DNA of 64,000 nt from JBBSAT01 sp046351235 (lineage in GTDB: Bacteria; Myxococcota_A; Polyangia; Polyangiales; Sandaracinaceae). Positions 49,053-56,221 of the stretch are shown here, in pieces (positions within the stretch are counted from its first letter, which is position 1; each line of letters opens with the position of its first letter). The notes beneath the pieces were generated by a model that saw only the letters and a program-made list of their open reading frames with translations, had not been told where the DNA came from and ran no database searches. The stretch is taken from assembly GCA_046351235.1 (NCBI GenBank), contig JAXLYV010000009.1, positions 186,001 to 250,000 of the forward strand, in the 5' to 3' direction. A program made the translations under genes and the position numbers.

Positions 49053-49112
49053 GTGCAGCACGCTGCACGTCCTACCGCGTGGCGCCGCCACGCGATGTGC
49101 AGGGCGCTGCAC
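49053..49112. promoter_or_regulatory. Cluster of inverted repeats: two GTGCAG-N4-CTGCAC sites flanking a 19-bp palindrome
   Basis: In the 206-bp divergent region, GTGCAG-N4-CTGCAC occurs at 49053-49068 and again at 49097-49112; their centres are 44 bp apart, about four helical turns. Between them CGCGTGGCG-C-CGCCACGCG (49076-49094) is a perfect 19-bp palindrome. A further long imperfect stem lies at about 49009-49052. A GATATT hexamer follows at 49122-49127, facing the plus operon. This looks like a multi-operator control region for the genes starting at 48977 and 49184. Confidence 0.65.
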
Positions 49113-49183
49113 GCATGGCCCGATATTCCCGCACGAAACGCGCGGCACGACCGTTGCGCTTCGTCGCGGGCTGGAGGGGTCTC

Positions 49184-49723
49184 ATGCACATCACCCGCGC
49201 TCTCGTCACCACTCGCGCTCTCGTCACCACTCGCGCTCTCGTCACCTGCCTGGCACTCGGATCCGTCTCGCTCGTGGGCTGCGCCACCAGCGAGGCGCCG
49301 CTCGACGGCACCTTCGCCGGCACGAGCACGATTCCCCTGCCGTCGCCGCCTCTGCCGATGCTCGATCTCACGATCGACTCGGTGCTCGATCTCGACGCCG
49401 CGACCTCGCGCTTCACGCTCGACATGGATCTCGCGGCGGACGTCCTCACCGACGAGATGCACGTGACGGGCACCTACGTCACCGCGAACGGCATGCTCAC
49501 GCTCCGGCCGGAGACGATCACGGCCAGCCCCGGAAGCGCGCCTTCCACGGCCGAGGACGGCGCGCACTGCATCGCGCTCGCAGGATTCGCCCAGACCGTG
49601 GTGTGCCTGCCCGAGAGCACGAGCGCGTACACGCTCAGCGGTAACCAGCTCTCGTTCACGCTCGAGGACCGCATCGCCGACGTGGACGGCTCGGTCGCGA
49701 TGACGCTCACGCGCGCCATGTGA
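49184..49723 (+). CDS. Small lipoprotein with repeat-expanded signal peptide
   Basis: A 179-residue lipoprotein; ATG at 49184 has GGAGG 6 nt upstream. The signal peptide contains a 6-residue repeat (RALVTT three times, from an 18-bp DNA repeat) before the hydrophobic core and lipobox VSLVGC. The mature part is a single beta-rich domain (LDGTFAGTSTIPLP, VLDLDAATSRFTLDMDLA, TYVTANGMLTLRPETITA, YTLSGNQLSFTLEDRIAD) like lipocalin-type or DUF-type envelope lipoproteins; no family recognised. First gene of a cluster with a secreted PLP-fold protein and an envelope protein. Confidence 0.85.
   Translation: MHITRALVTTRALVTTRALVTCLALGSVSLVGCATSEAPLDGTFAGTSTIPLPSPPLPMLDLTIDSVLDLDAATSRFTLDMDLAADVLTDEMHVTGTYVTANGMLTLRPETITASPGSAPSTAEDGAHCIALAGFAQTVVCLPESTSAYTLSGNQLSFTLEDRIADVDGSVAMTLTRAM
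49196..49246. repeat. 18-bp tandem repeat in a signal-peptide coding region
   Basis: Units at 49196-49213 and 49214-49231 are identical; a third, 49232-49246, is truncated. Each encodes RALVTT. In-frame slippage would change the length of the signal peptide's n-region by six residues. Confidence 0.9.
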
Positions 49724-49739
49724 TCCGGAGGAGCACGTT

Positions 49740-51122
49740 ATGGCCTTCGGACGCCGCCGCTTCGTCGCATCGCTCACGGCTGGCTCGGCCGCGTACCTCG
49801 GCGGCTGCACGCCGAGTGGTGTCGTCGCGCCCGCCGGCGACGGGGGGACGGGCTGTCCCACGCCGTTCACGCCCGTCCCGCCGGTGCTGCGCTATCCGTC
49901 GTCGACCTACTTCGACGGGCTCTCGGGCCAGCTCGACGCGCGGACCGTCGGCACGCCGGTGGTGCTCGTCGATCTCGATCGCCTCGAAGAGAACGTCCGC
50001 GCGATCGCCAGCGGCATTCGCCCCCACGCGTTTCGCATCGTCGAGAAGTCGCTCCCGTCGATCGATCTGCTCCGCCACGTGACGCAGGTGGCCGAGCAGG
50101 AAGGGGCGGAGCACTTCCTCGTGCTGCACCTCCCGTTCCTCGGCCCGCTGCTCGACGCGTTCCCGGGTGCCGACGTCCTCGTCGGCAAGACGCACCTGCC
50201 GGGCGCCATCGAGCGCTTCCTCCGCGACCGCGCGAGCCCGGCGGACGCCGCGCGCCGCGTGACGTTCCTCGTCGACGGCCCGGACCGACTCGCCGGGCTC
50301 GTGGCTCTCGCGGGGGCTCTCGGCGTGCGCTTGCGGCTCGCCATCGAGCTGGACGTCGGCCTGCGCAGAAGCGGGCTGCGCGAGCCCGCAGATCTCGCGC
50401 CGATGCTCGCGACGTTCCAATCGAGCGCCTCGGCAGTCGAGCTCGTCGGGCTGCTCGGCTACGACGGTCACGTCGCCCACTCGCCGACGGCGAGCGCCGC
50501 AGGCGTGATCGAGGCGTGGAGCGAGGCGACGAGCAAGTTCCAGGAGTTCGTCGACGTGCTCGTGGGGCAGTTCTCGGGCCTCGTCACGGACGACTTCCTC
50601 TTCCACAGCGGCGGCTCGAGCACGTACCCGCTCTACTCGGATCCGACGCGCCCGACGCCGGTGAACGACGTCGCCACCGGCGGCGGCGTGCTCCGTCCCG
50701 GGGAGTACCCCGACTACTTCCTCGGCGATCTGTCCCCGGCGATCTTCGTCGCCGCGCCCGCGCTCCGCGTCTATCGGGCGCCGGACGCGCCGCCGGAGAT
50801 CCCGTTCTTCGATGCCGCGACCAACGCGCGCCTCTTCGGAGGGCGCACCGGCGTCACCGTCTACGGCGGCGGCTGGGCCTCGTACTTCTCGTACCCGTCG
50901 ATGGGCCCCGTGCCGCTCTCCGGCGGCGGAGGAAGTGGCTGCAGCTGGGTGCCGAACCAGGGCCTCGTCACCGTCGCGGCCGACGTCGACATCGAGGACG
51001 GTGACTGGATCTACTACCACCCGGTGAGCAGCGACGTGCTCTTCCAGTTCGAGCGCATCCACCTCGTTCGCGACGGAGTGCTGCAGCCGGAGACGTGGGC
51101 CGCGTATCCTCGCCGTTACTGA
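49740..51122 (+). CDS. Exported alanine-racemase/D-threonine-aldolase-like PLP-fold lipoprotein
   Basis: A 460-residue protein with GGAGG upstream of ATG 49740. The N-terminus MAFGRRRFVASLTAGSAAYLGGC looks like a Tat-type signal with lipobox. Residues 60-440 follow the fold-type III PLP family (DSD1/D-threonine aldolase-like): TPVVLVDLDRLEENV, IRPHAFRIVEKSLPSIDLL with the likely Schiff-base Lys103, LAIELDVGLRRSGL, and VTVAADVDIEDGDWIYYHPVSSDV. PLP enzymes outside the cytoplasm are rare; Tat export, which moves folded cofactor-loaded proteins, would explain it. Substrate unknown, perhaps D-amino acids at the envelope. Second gene in the cluster. Confidence 0.87.
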   Translation: MAFGRRRFVASLTAGSAAYLGGCTPSGVVAPAGDGGTGCPTPFTPVPPVLRYPSSTYFDGLSGQLDARTVGTPVVLVDLDRLEENVRAIASGIRPHAFRIVEKSLPSIDLLRHVTQVAEQEGAEHFLVLHLPFLGPLLDAFPGADVLVGKTHLPGAIERFLRDRASPADAARRVTFLVDGPDRLAGLVALAGALGVRLRLAIELDVGLRRSGLREPADLAPMLATFQSSASAVELVGLLGYDGHVAHSPTASAAGVIEAWSEATSKFQEFVDVLVGQFSGLVTDDFLFHSGGSSTYPLYSDPTRPTPVNDVATGGGVLRPGEYPDYFLGDLSPAIFVAAPALRVYRAPDAPPEIPFFDAATNARLFGGRTGVTVYGGGWASYFSYPSMGPVPLSGGGGSGCSWVPNQGLVTVAADVDIEDGDWIYYHPVSSDVLFQFERIHLVRDGVLQPETWAAYPRRY

Positions 51123-51153
51123 CCGGCGCGGGGTCCGGCCTCAGGGGGATCGA

Positions 51154-52050
51154 ATGGCCCGCATGCTCGGCGGCGGACTCGCCGTCCTCGTGCTCGTCGT
51201 GCTGGCGCCGAGCGTCGCCTGCGCGGAGTCGCACGCGTGCGCCGATCGCGCGACGCCGCGCTGGCTCGCGCGCGCGACCCTCGGTCTCTCGCTCGTGCCC
51301 TTCGGTGCGGAGATCCAGGCGCGCGGCGCGGCGTGCGTGCCTCTCTATCCGCGGAGCGGCGACTGGTTCGACGGCGCGAAGCTCGAGGTCGGCGTGCTCG
51401 CGGCGCTCTCGCCCGTCTACGTGCAGGGCGGTGGCTACGTGCAGCTCACGCCGATGAACCTCGTCTCGTTCCGGCTCGAGGCGGTGGGCATCGACTACTG
51501 GCCTCTGCCGCTCGACGGCGCCGGCTACTACGCGCTGCCCTCGGCGGACACGCCGCGGAACGAGACCACGCTCGCGGCCGCGCTCGGAACGAGCGCCACC
51601 GGCTACACGCTGCGCGCGGTCACGGTGCTCCAGGCCACCCTCCCGATCGAGCCCCTCGCGCTGCTCGTGCAGAGCACCTTCTTCGGCGAGCACACCGAGA
51701 TCGGGCCGGGCGCCTACTTCGTGAACCTCCAGGTCGACCAGATCCAGCGCCGCGCCGATCTCGTCTTCGGCAACGACAGCGTGCTCGTGCTCGAGATCCC
51801 GATGGCGCTGACGGGGGGACCCTCGATTCGAATCGGCGGCTACGAGTCGTATCGACACGTCCTCGCGACGGGCGGATCGGGCAACCAGGCGGGCGCGGTC
51901 GCCGTCCTCGGCTGGTCGCACCTCGTCCCCGAGATCCCGTGGCTGGAGGTGGGCCTGCGCGGAGGCGGCTACACGTACCATCCCATCCGCACGGGCGAAT
52001 TCACGCTGGCCGCGTGGTGCTCGATCGAGCTCGACCTGGGCCCGATCTGA
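51154..52050 (+). CDS. Exported envelope protein, probable outer-membrane barrel
   Basis: A 298-residue protein with GGGGGA 5 nt before the ATG. Signal peptide VLVLVVLAPSVACAES. The mature chain alternates strands rich in Tyr, Gly and aliphatic residues: AKLEVGVLAALSPVYVQGGGYVQLT, LVSFRLEAVGIDYWPLPL, SVLVLEIPMALTGGPSIRIGGYESY, WLEVGLRGGGYTYHPI and a C-terminal FTLAAWCSIELDLGPI, compatible with a beta-barrel, though the last residue is not aromatic. Family not recognised. Third gene of the cluster that begins at 49184. Confidence 0.8.
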   Translation: MARMLGGGLAVLVLVVLAPSVACAESHACADRATPRWLARATLGLSLVPFGAEIQARGAACVPLYPRSGDWFDGAKLEVGVLAALSPVYVQGGGYVQLTPMNLVSFRLEAVGIDYWPLPLDGAGYYALPSADTPRNETTLAAALGTSATGYTLRAVTVLQATLPIEPLALLVQSTFFGEHTEIGPGAYFVNLQVDQIQRRADLVFGNDSVLVLEIPMALTGGPSIRIGGYESYRHVLATGGSGNQAGAVAVLGWSHLVPEIPWLEVGLRGGGYTYHPIRTGEFTLAAWCSIELDLGPI

Positions 52051-52055
52051 TCGCG

Positions 52056-52556
52056 TCAGCGCGGCGCGCCCGCGGCGACGTGCTTCACGAGCGCATCGCC
52101 GGCGTCGTCGAACATCTTCGCGAAGCGCGGCACGATCAGGAACGCGAGCGGGCGGAGCGGCAGGCGCAGCTGGTAGCCCACGGTCCACGTGAGGCGCGCG
52201 CGGCTCTCGCCGAGCGGCGTGATCACGTAGTCCTCGAAGAACTCGGTCGCGAGCGGGGTCGTCATCTTCTCGGCATAGAACGCGATGTGGCGCGGCGATT
52301 CCCAGGCGACGAAGTGCTCGATCACGTCGCCCGAGCCGGTGTCGGCGCGGCGGATCGCGCCGACCTTCGCGCGCTCGCCCTCGGGGCTGATCCAGCGCAT
52401 CGCGCGCATGTCGGGGAACCAGCGCGGCCACTCGCTCGGGTCGCCGAGCATCGCGAAGAGCCGCTCGGCCGAGCACGCCACCTCGCGCTCGATCACGAAG
52501 CGGCGTGGGGCGCGCGCGGGATAGCCCGCGTCCAGATCCTTCAGGCGGAACCACAT
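52056..52556 (-). CDS. SRPBCC (START-like) family protein
   Basis: A 166-residue cytoplasmic protein. The polyketide cyclase/START pattern is clear: IEREVACSAERLFAMLGDPSEWPRWFPDMRAMRWISPEG, a central GSGDVIEHFVAWESPRHIAFYAEKM, and the C-terminal helix LAFLIVPRFAKMFDDAGDALVKHVA. Such proteins bind hydrophobic ligands in a helix-grip cavity; ligand unknown. Divergent from cysM, with a 72-bp shared promoter region. TAGGGT lies 7 nt before the ATG, so the message is probably leaderless. Confidence 0.9.
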   Translation of the reverse strand: MWFRLKDLDAGYPARAPRRFVIEREVACSAERLFAMLGDPSEWPRWFPDMRAMRWISPEGERAKVGAIRRADTGSGDVIEHFVAWESPRHIAFYAEKMTTPLATEFFEDYVITPLGESRARLTWTVGYQLRLPLRPLAFLIVPRFAKMFDDAGDALVKHVAAGAPR

Positions 52557-52563
52557 ACGGCCG

Positions 52564-52569
52564 ACCCTA
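52564..52569 (-). promoter_or_regulatory. -10-like hexamer TAGGGT, leaderless start
   Basis: TAGGGT on the minus strand ends 7 nt before the ATG at 52556; no Shine-Dalgarno sequence intervenes. Confidence 0.4.
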
Positions 52570-52610
52570 TCACTCCTCTGCGCTGCATCGACGACGCGCC
52601 GCGCCGGGCG

Positions 52611-52616
52611 TAGAGT
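52611..52616 (+). promoter_or_regulatory. -10-like hexamer TAGAGT of cysM
   Basis: TAGAGT ends 12 nt before the ATG at 52629, predicting a leader of about 5 nt. Same hexamer as at the CBS gene. Confidence 0.4.
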
Positions 52617-52628
52617 CGCGCACTCTCG

Positions 52629-53537
52629 ATGGACGATCGGATCTACGACGGTGTGCTCGATCTGGTGGGGCACACGCCCCTCGTTCGCCTGCCGCGCCTC
52701 TCGCCGCCGAAGGGCGCCGAGGTCTGCGCGAAGCTCGAGCGACAGAACCCGGCCGGCAGCGTGAAGGATCGCCCGGCGCTCGAGATGATCCTCACCGCCG
52801 AGCGCGAGGGCCGCATCAAGGAAGGCGCCACGATCGTCGAGGCCACGAGCGGCAACACCGGCATCTCGCTCGCGATGATCGCGGCGGTGCGCGGCTACCG
52901 CTGCGTGCTCGTGATGCCCGAGGACATGAGCGTCTCGCGGCGCCAGATCTTGCGCGCGTACGGCGCCGAGGTCGTGCTGACGCCCGCGCAAGAGGGCATG
53001 GCGGGCGCGGTCGAGCGCGCCGAGCGACTGCTCGCCGAGACGCCGAACTCGATCATGCCGCAGCAGTTCGTGAACCCTGCGAACCCGCTCGCGCACGAGA
53101 AGACGACGGCCGAAGAGATCTGGAAGGCGACCGGCGGCAAGATCGACGCGTTCGTCACCGGCATCGGCACGGGCGGCACGATCACCGGCGTGGGGCGCGT
53201 GCTCAAGCAGCGCCTTCCGGAGATCCGCATCGTCGGCGTCGAGCCGCGCGCGTCCGCGGTGCTCACGGGCGGCCGTCCGGGGCTGCACGGGATCCAGGGG
53301 CTCGGCGCAGGCTTCGTGCCCGAGGTGCTCGATCGCTCGCTGCTCGACGAGGTGCTCACGGTCACCGACCTCGCAGCCGATCGCATGGCGCGGCGGCTCG
53401 CGAAAGAAGAAGGCCTACTGGTCGGGCCGAGCTCGGGCGCGAACGTGCACGCAGCGGTCGAGGTCGCGCGAGGCCTGCCGGCCGGTGCGCGCGTCGTCAC
53501 GATCGTGTGCGACGGCGGCGAGCGCTACCTCGCCTGA
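52629..53537 (+). CDS. cysM: Cysteine synthase (O-acetylserine or O-phosphoserine sulfhydrylase family)
   Basis: A 302-residue fold-type II PLP enzyme. The catalytic lysine is Lys46 in NPAGSVKDRPAL; EATSGNTGISLAMIAAVRGYR holds the substrate-binding Asn/Thr loop, and TGIGTGGTITGVGRVLKQ is the phosphate-cradling loop. VGPSSGANVHAAVEVA near the C-terminus is typical. The sequence around RPALEMI fits the CysM subgroup better than CysK. Makes cysteine from an activated serine and sulfide (or thiosulfate). Together with the CBS gene 5 kb upstream the window carries both routes into and out of cysteine. Complete. Confidence 0.94.
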   Translation: MDDRIYDGVLDLVGHTPLVRLPRLSPPKGAEVCAKLERQNPAGSVKDRPALEMILTAEREGRIKEGATIVEATSGNTGISLAMIAAVRGYRCVLVMPEDMSVSRRQILRAYGAEVVLTPAQEGMAGAVERAERLLAETPNSIMPQQFVNPANPLAHEKTTAEEIWKATGGKIDAFVTGIGTGGTITGVGRVLKQRLPEIRIVGVEPRASAVLTGGRPGLHGIQGLGAGFVPEVLDRSLLDEVLTVTDLAADRMARRLAKEEGLLVGPSSGANVHAAVEVARGLPAGARVVTIVCDGGERYLA

Positions 53538-53580
53538 CGCGATCGTTCCGTACGCGACCGGCGAGAAACGCCTCGGACAC

Positions 53581-53606
53581 GCTCGCGAGACACTTTCGAC
53601 GCGAGC
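53581..53606 (+). terminator. Hairpin after cysM
   Basis: GCTCGCG-N12-CGCGAGC forms a perfect 7-bp stem 44 bp after the cysM stop, upstream of the next promoter. Confidence 0.4.
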
Positions 53607-53659
53607 GTTCGCCGCGCTGGACGGCGTGTTTTCCCCGTTCCCGCAATCGGAGAAACGCG

Positions 53660-53665
53660 TAGAAT
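53660..53665 (+). promoter_or_regulatory. -10 hexamer TAGAAT, leaderless start
   Basis: TAGAAT, a good -10 match, ends 6 nt before the GTG at 53672, so transcription should start on the GTG. The -35 is not clear (TTCCCG at 53638-53643 is a weak candidate). Confidence 0.55.
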
Positions 53666-53671
53666 GATCGC

Positions 53672-54328
53672 GTGGCCGGTCGCGCGACCAGCAGCGAGGA
53701 AACGGATGCCCTCGAGTCGGGGCGCGTGAGCGACCCGAGCGGGGTCAGCTCTCGCCCGCGCGAAGGCGCCGAGCCCGCGCGCACGTCGAAGCCCGACCTC
53801 TTCGACGACGTGACGCCGCCGAAGGCGGTCTCGATCTACGATCTCGACGAGGATCTGCCGACGCGCCACCAGAGCTCGGACGAGATCGCGCAGTTCCAGA
53901 AGCTCGCGCGCGAGAAGCGCGGCGCGGCGGCGATGAAGACCTTCGCCCCGCCGCGCGAGGGGCCGCGCGACAGCTCGCCGGGCGCGGGCGCACCGCCCCT
54001 CTCCAACCGGCCGATCCCGCGCGAGAGCGGGCCGATCCGGATCGATCGCCCGCGCCCGCCCGATCCCGATCCCGATCTCGCCTCCATGCTGGAGGACGTG
54101 GCCAAGGGGCTCGAGCGCTTGCCCGCCGCGCCGGCCGTGCCCGAGATCGAGCAGCCGCGCACCTCGCTCGAGCGGATCCCGCGGCTCAGCGATCCTGTGG
54201 CCGCGCCGGCGTCGAGCGGCGGCACCCCGTCGCGCACGTGGCGGACGTGGGCCGGCGTGGTCGTCGTGATCGTCGCGATCGTCGCGGTGGCGCTCGCCGT
54301 CGTGCGCTTCGGCTCCTTCGGGGGATGA
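53672..54328 (+). CDS. Disordered protein with single C-terminal transmembrane helix
   Basis: A 218-residue protein starting at GTG. Residues 1-185 are rich in Pro, Arg, Ser and Asp and probably mostly disordered, with one more ordered segment (KPDLFDDVTPPKAVSIYDLDEDLPTRHQSSDEIAQFQKLAREKR, about 40-84). A single hydrophobic helix (AGVVVVIVAIVAVALAVVRF, about 192-212) ends the chain, so it is tail-anchored with the bulk in the cytoplasm. Not recognised. Located upstream of an envelope operon but with its own promoter. Its stop codon lies in a 20-bp tandem duplication. Confidence 0.75.
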   Translation: MAGRATSSEETDALESGRVSDPSGVSSRPREGAEPARTSKPDLFDDVTPPKAVSIYDLDEDLPTRHQSSDEIAQFQKLAREKRGAAAMKTFAPPREGPRDSSPGAGAPPLSNRPIPRESGPIRIDRPRPPDPDPDLASMLEDVAKGLERLPAAPAVPEIEQPRTSLERIPRLSDPVAAPASSGGTPSRTWRTWAGVVVVIVAIVAVALAVVRFGSFGG

Positions 54329-54354
54329 GCGTCGCCTTCGGGGGATGAGCGCCG
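54315..54354. repeat. 20-bp tandem duplication spanning a stop codon
   Basis: Units 54315-54334 and 54335-54354 differ at one position; each contains CTTCGGGGGATGAGCG. The first unit carries the TGA (54326-54328) of the tail-anchored protein gene, so the second is 3' untranslated. Confidence 0.85.
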
Positions 54355-54471
54355 AGGGCCCGCCGCGCCCGACATGCGCACACACGCGACCTCGCGGCGT
54401 CGCACGCCGCGGTGCTTTCCGCTCTCGCTTTCCGAGGGCCATTTCGCACCCTGCCCGCCGCACGTTCTGCG

Positions 54472-54501
54472 TTGACACCACGTTCGCCACAACGGTACCA
54501 A
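54472..54501 (+). promoter_or_regulatory. Sigma-70-type promoter of the envelope operon
   Basis: A perfect -35 TTGACA (54472-54477) and -10 TACCAA (54496-54501) with 18-bp spacing. The predicted start falls at about 54508, next to the GTG at 54509, so the operon's first message would be leaderless. This is the best -35 in the window. Confidence 0.65.
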
Positions 54502-54508
54502 TCGGCGC

Positions 54509-55318
54509 GTGATCATTGGCTCCTCGCGGCGTTCTCTTCCGTCCGCGGGCTGCGCCCGCTCTCGCACGGGCTCGCCTTCGAGGGCCCTCCGCTCGCTCCG
54601 CGCGCTGGGGTGGGCCTCCGGGCTGGCGCTCCTGCTCACGATTCTGGCGGCCTTCGCGCCGTCGAGCCCCGCACACCGCGCGTCTTCGTGGGCGAGCCTC
54701 GTCGCCCCGTCGACCGGATCGGCGCAGTGCATCGACGAGGCGATTCGCGACGAGCTGAACGCGCGGCGTCGCTACCGCGGTGTGCGCGAGCGCCTCTTCC
54801 AGAAGGCGGGGCGCTTCGAGCTCTCGGTGTTCGGCGGCGTCTATGCGGCCGATCTGCTCAGCGCGAGCTACCTCGTCGGCGGCAGCCTCACCTATCACGT
54901 CACCGAGGACATCGGCCTCGAGGCGAGCTTCGGCTACTCGCGCGCCGAGAGCGAGCTCGTGCGCATCATCGAGCAGAACCGCGGCATCACGCTCGTCCGC
55001 ATCGACGCGCCCGTCTACATCTACACGGCGCACCTGATCTGGACGCTCGCGTACGGCAAGCTGCGCTGGTTCGGCGCCGAGATCGGCCGCTTCGACTTCA
55101 ACTTCGCGATCGGTGGCGGCATCACCGACAACACGACCTCGCGCGGCCTCACCGGCAGCTTCGGCTTCGGCGTGAAGTTCTTCTTCGCCGAGTGGTTCGA
55201 GATCCGTCTCGACATCCGCGATCAGATCCTCGAGCAGGAGCTGCTCGGCGCGCAGTCGATCGTCAACAACCTCACGGCGACGCTCGGCCTCGCCGTGTAC
55301 CTGCCGTTCGAGTTCTGA
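54509..55318 (+). CDS. Outer-membrane beta-barrel domain protein
   Basis: A 269-residue protein starting at GTG. A long, basic N-region (about 1-35) precedes the hydrophobic signal (ALGWASGLALLLTILAAFAP). The mature protein starts near QCIDEAIRDELNARRRYRGVRERLFQKAGRFELSVFGG and continues with barrel strands: YLVGGSLTYHVTEDIGLEASFGYS, TAHLIWTLAYGKLRWFG, RFDFNFAIGGGITDN, SFGFGVKFFFAEWFEIRLDIRDQI, NNLTATLGLAVYLPFEF, ending in an aromatic residue as required for assembly. It fits the myxobacterial outer-membrane beta-barrel family found with gliding-related genes. First gene of a four-gene operon. Confidence 0.88.
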   Translation: MIIGSSRRSLPSAGCARSRTGSPSRALRSLRALGWASGLALLLTILAAFAPSSPAHRASSWASLVAPSTGSAQCIDEAIRDELNARRRYRGVRERLFQKAGRFELSVFGGVYAADLLSASYLVGGSLTYHVTEDIGLEASFGYSRAESELVRIIEQNRGITLVRIDAPVYIYTAHLIWTLAYGKLRWFGAEIGRFDFNFAIGGGITDNTTSRGLTGSFGFGVKFFFAEWFEIRLDIRDQILEQELLGAQSIVNNLTATLGLAVYLPFEF

Positions 55319-55365
55319 TGCCGGGAGCCCTCATGACCAGCGCAGATCGAGCAGGAGGACGCGTG

Positions 55366-56214
55366 ATGACGCGAGCCCTCGTCGGGTGGGCCTTGGCAGC
55401 CTCGCTCTTGGTCGCGATGGCGCATCCCAGCGCCGCCGAGGCCCAGCGCGGGCGACGCCGCACGCCGCGCCGGCCGCCGCACACCACGGCGCAGACCGAA
55501 GAGGCACCGGCCCCGCCGCCCGATCCCTTCGCCGAGGAAGCCGCGACGCCCGCCGAGGCGCCGCCTCCTCCCGCGGCCCCGCCGCCCACCACCACGACGA
55601 GCTCGCCCACGCCGCCCGCGGCGCCGCCGCCCTCGACGAGCGCGACCACGACCGCGACCACGACGGCCTCGACCGCGGCCGCGCCGCCGCCGCCGGCCTC
55701 GACGGCCAGCGCCGACGTGGGGCCGACGCCGCCGGATCTCTCGCCGCTGCGCGCCGACTACTCGGCGCTGATGGACGACATGGTCGCCGCGCGCGAGCTC
55801 GTGGCCACGCTCGGCCAGGAGCTGTTCCAGACGCGCGTCGCCATCAGCGTCCAGGACCGCGCGGGCGACGACCAGAGCCTCGCGAGCTTCTCGCTCGAGC
55901 TCGACGGAACGCCCGTGTTCCACGTCGAGGGCGAGATCGAGGGCGGCGGCGACGGGCGTCAGGTCTACGAGGGCGCGCTCGCCCCGGGCCCGCACGTGCT
56001 GACCGTCTCGATGGAGCAGCGCGCGGCGACCGACTCCGAGTATCGCTACGTCCAGCGCGACACCTACCGCTTCATCGTCGTGCGCGACCGGCGCACGGAA
56101 GTGGGGATCGTGCTCGAGGACGACTCGGACATCGCACAGCACTTCCAGAACGACGGCGAAGGCCGCTACGACGTCCACACGCGGGTGCGCGTCGCGACGC
56201 GCGCGCTGGAGTGA
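55366..56214 (+). CDS. Exported periplasmic protein of the envelope operon
   Basis: A 282-residue protein; the ATG at 55366 is chosen because AGGAGG lies 7 nt upstream and a clean signal peptide follows (WALAASLLVAMAHPSAAEAQ). A long Pro/Thr/Ala region (about 25-120) suits a periplasm-spanning linker. The C-terminal domain (about 125-282) has a helix (LRADYSALMDDMVAARELVATLGQELF) then beta strands (VAISVQDRAG, FSLELDGTPVFHVEG, GPHVLTVSMEQRA, YRFIVVRDRRTEVGIVLED). Not recognised by family; conserved position beside a barrel gene and TPR genes suggests a link between outer membrane and periplasmic scaffold. Confidence 0.85.
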   Translation: MTRALVGWALAASLLVAMAHPSAAEAQRGRRRTPRRPPHTTAQTEEAPAPPPDPFAEEAATPAEAPPPPAAPPPTTTTSSPTPPAAPPPSTSATTTATTTASTAAAPPPPASTASADVGPTPPDLSPLRADYSALMDDMVAARELVATLGQELFQTRVAISVQDRAGDDQSLASFSLELDGTPVFHVEGEIEGGGDGRQVYEGALAPGPHVLTVSMEQRAATDSEYRYVQRDTYRFIVVRDRRTEVGIVLEDDSDIAQHFQNDGEGRYDVHTRVRVATRALE

Positions 56215-56221
56215 AGCGGAC

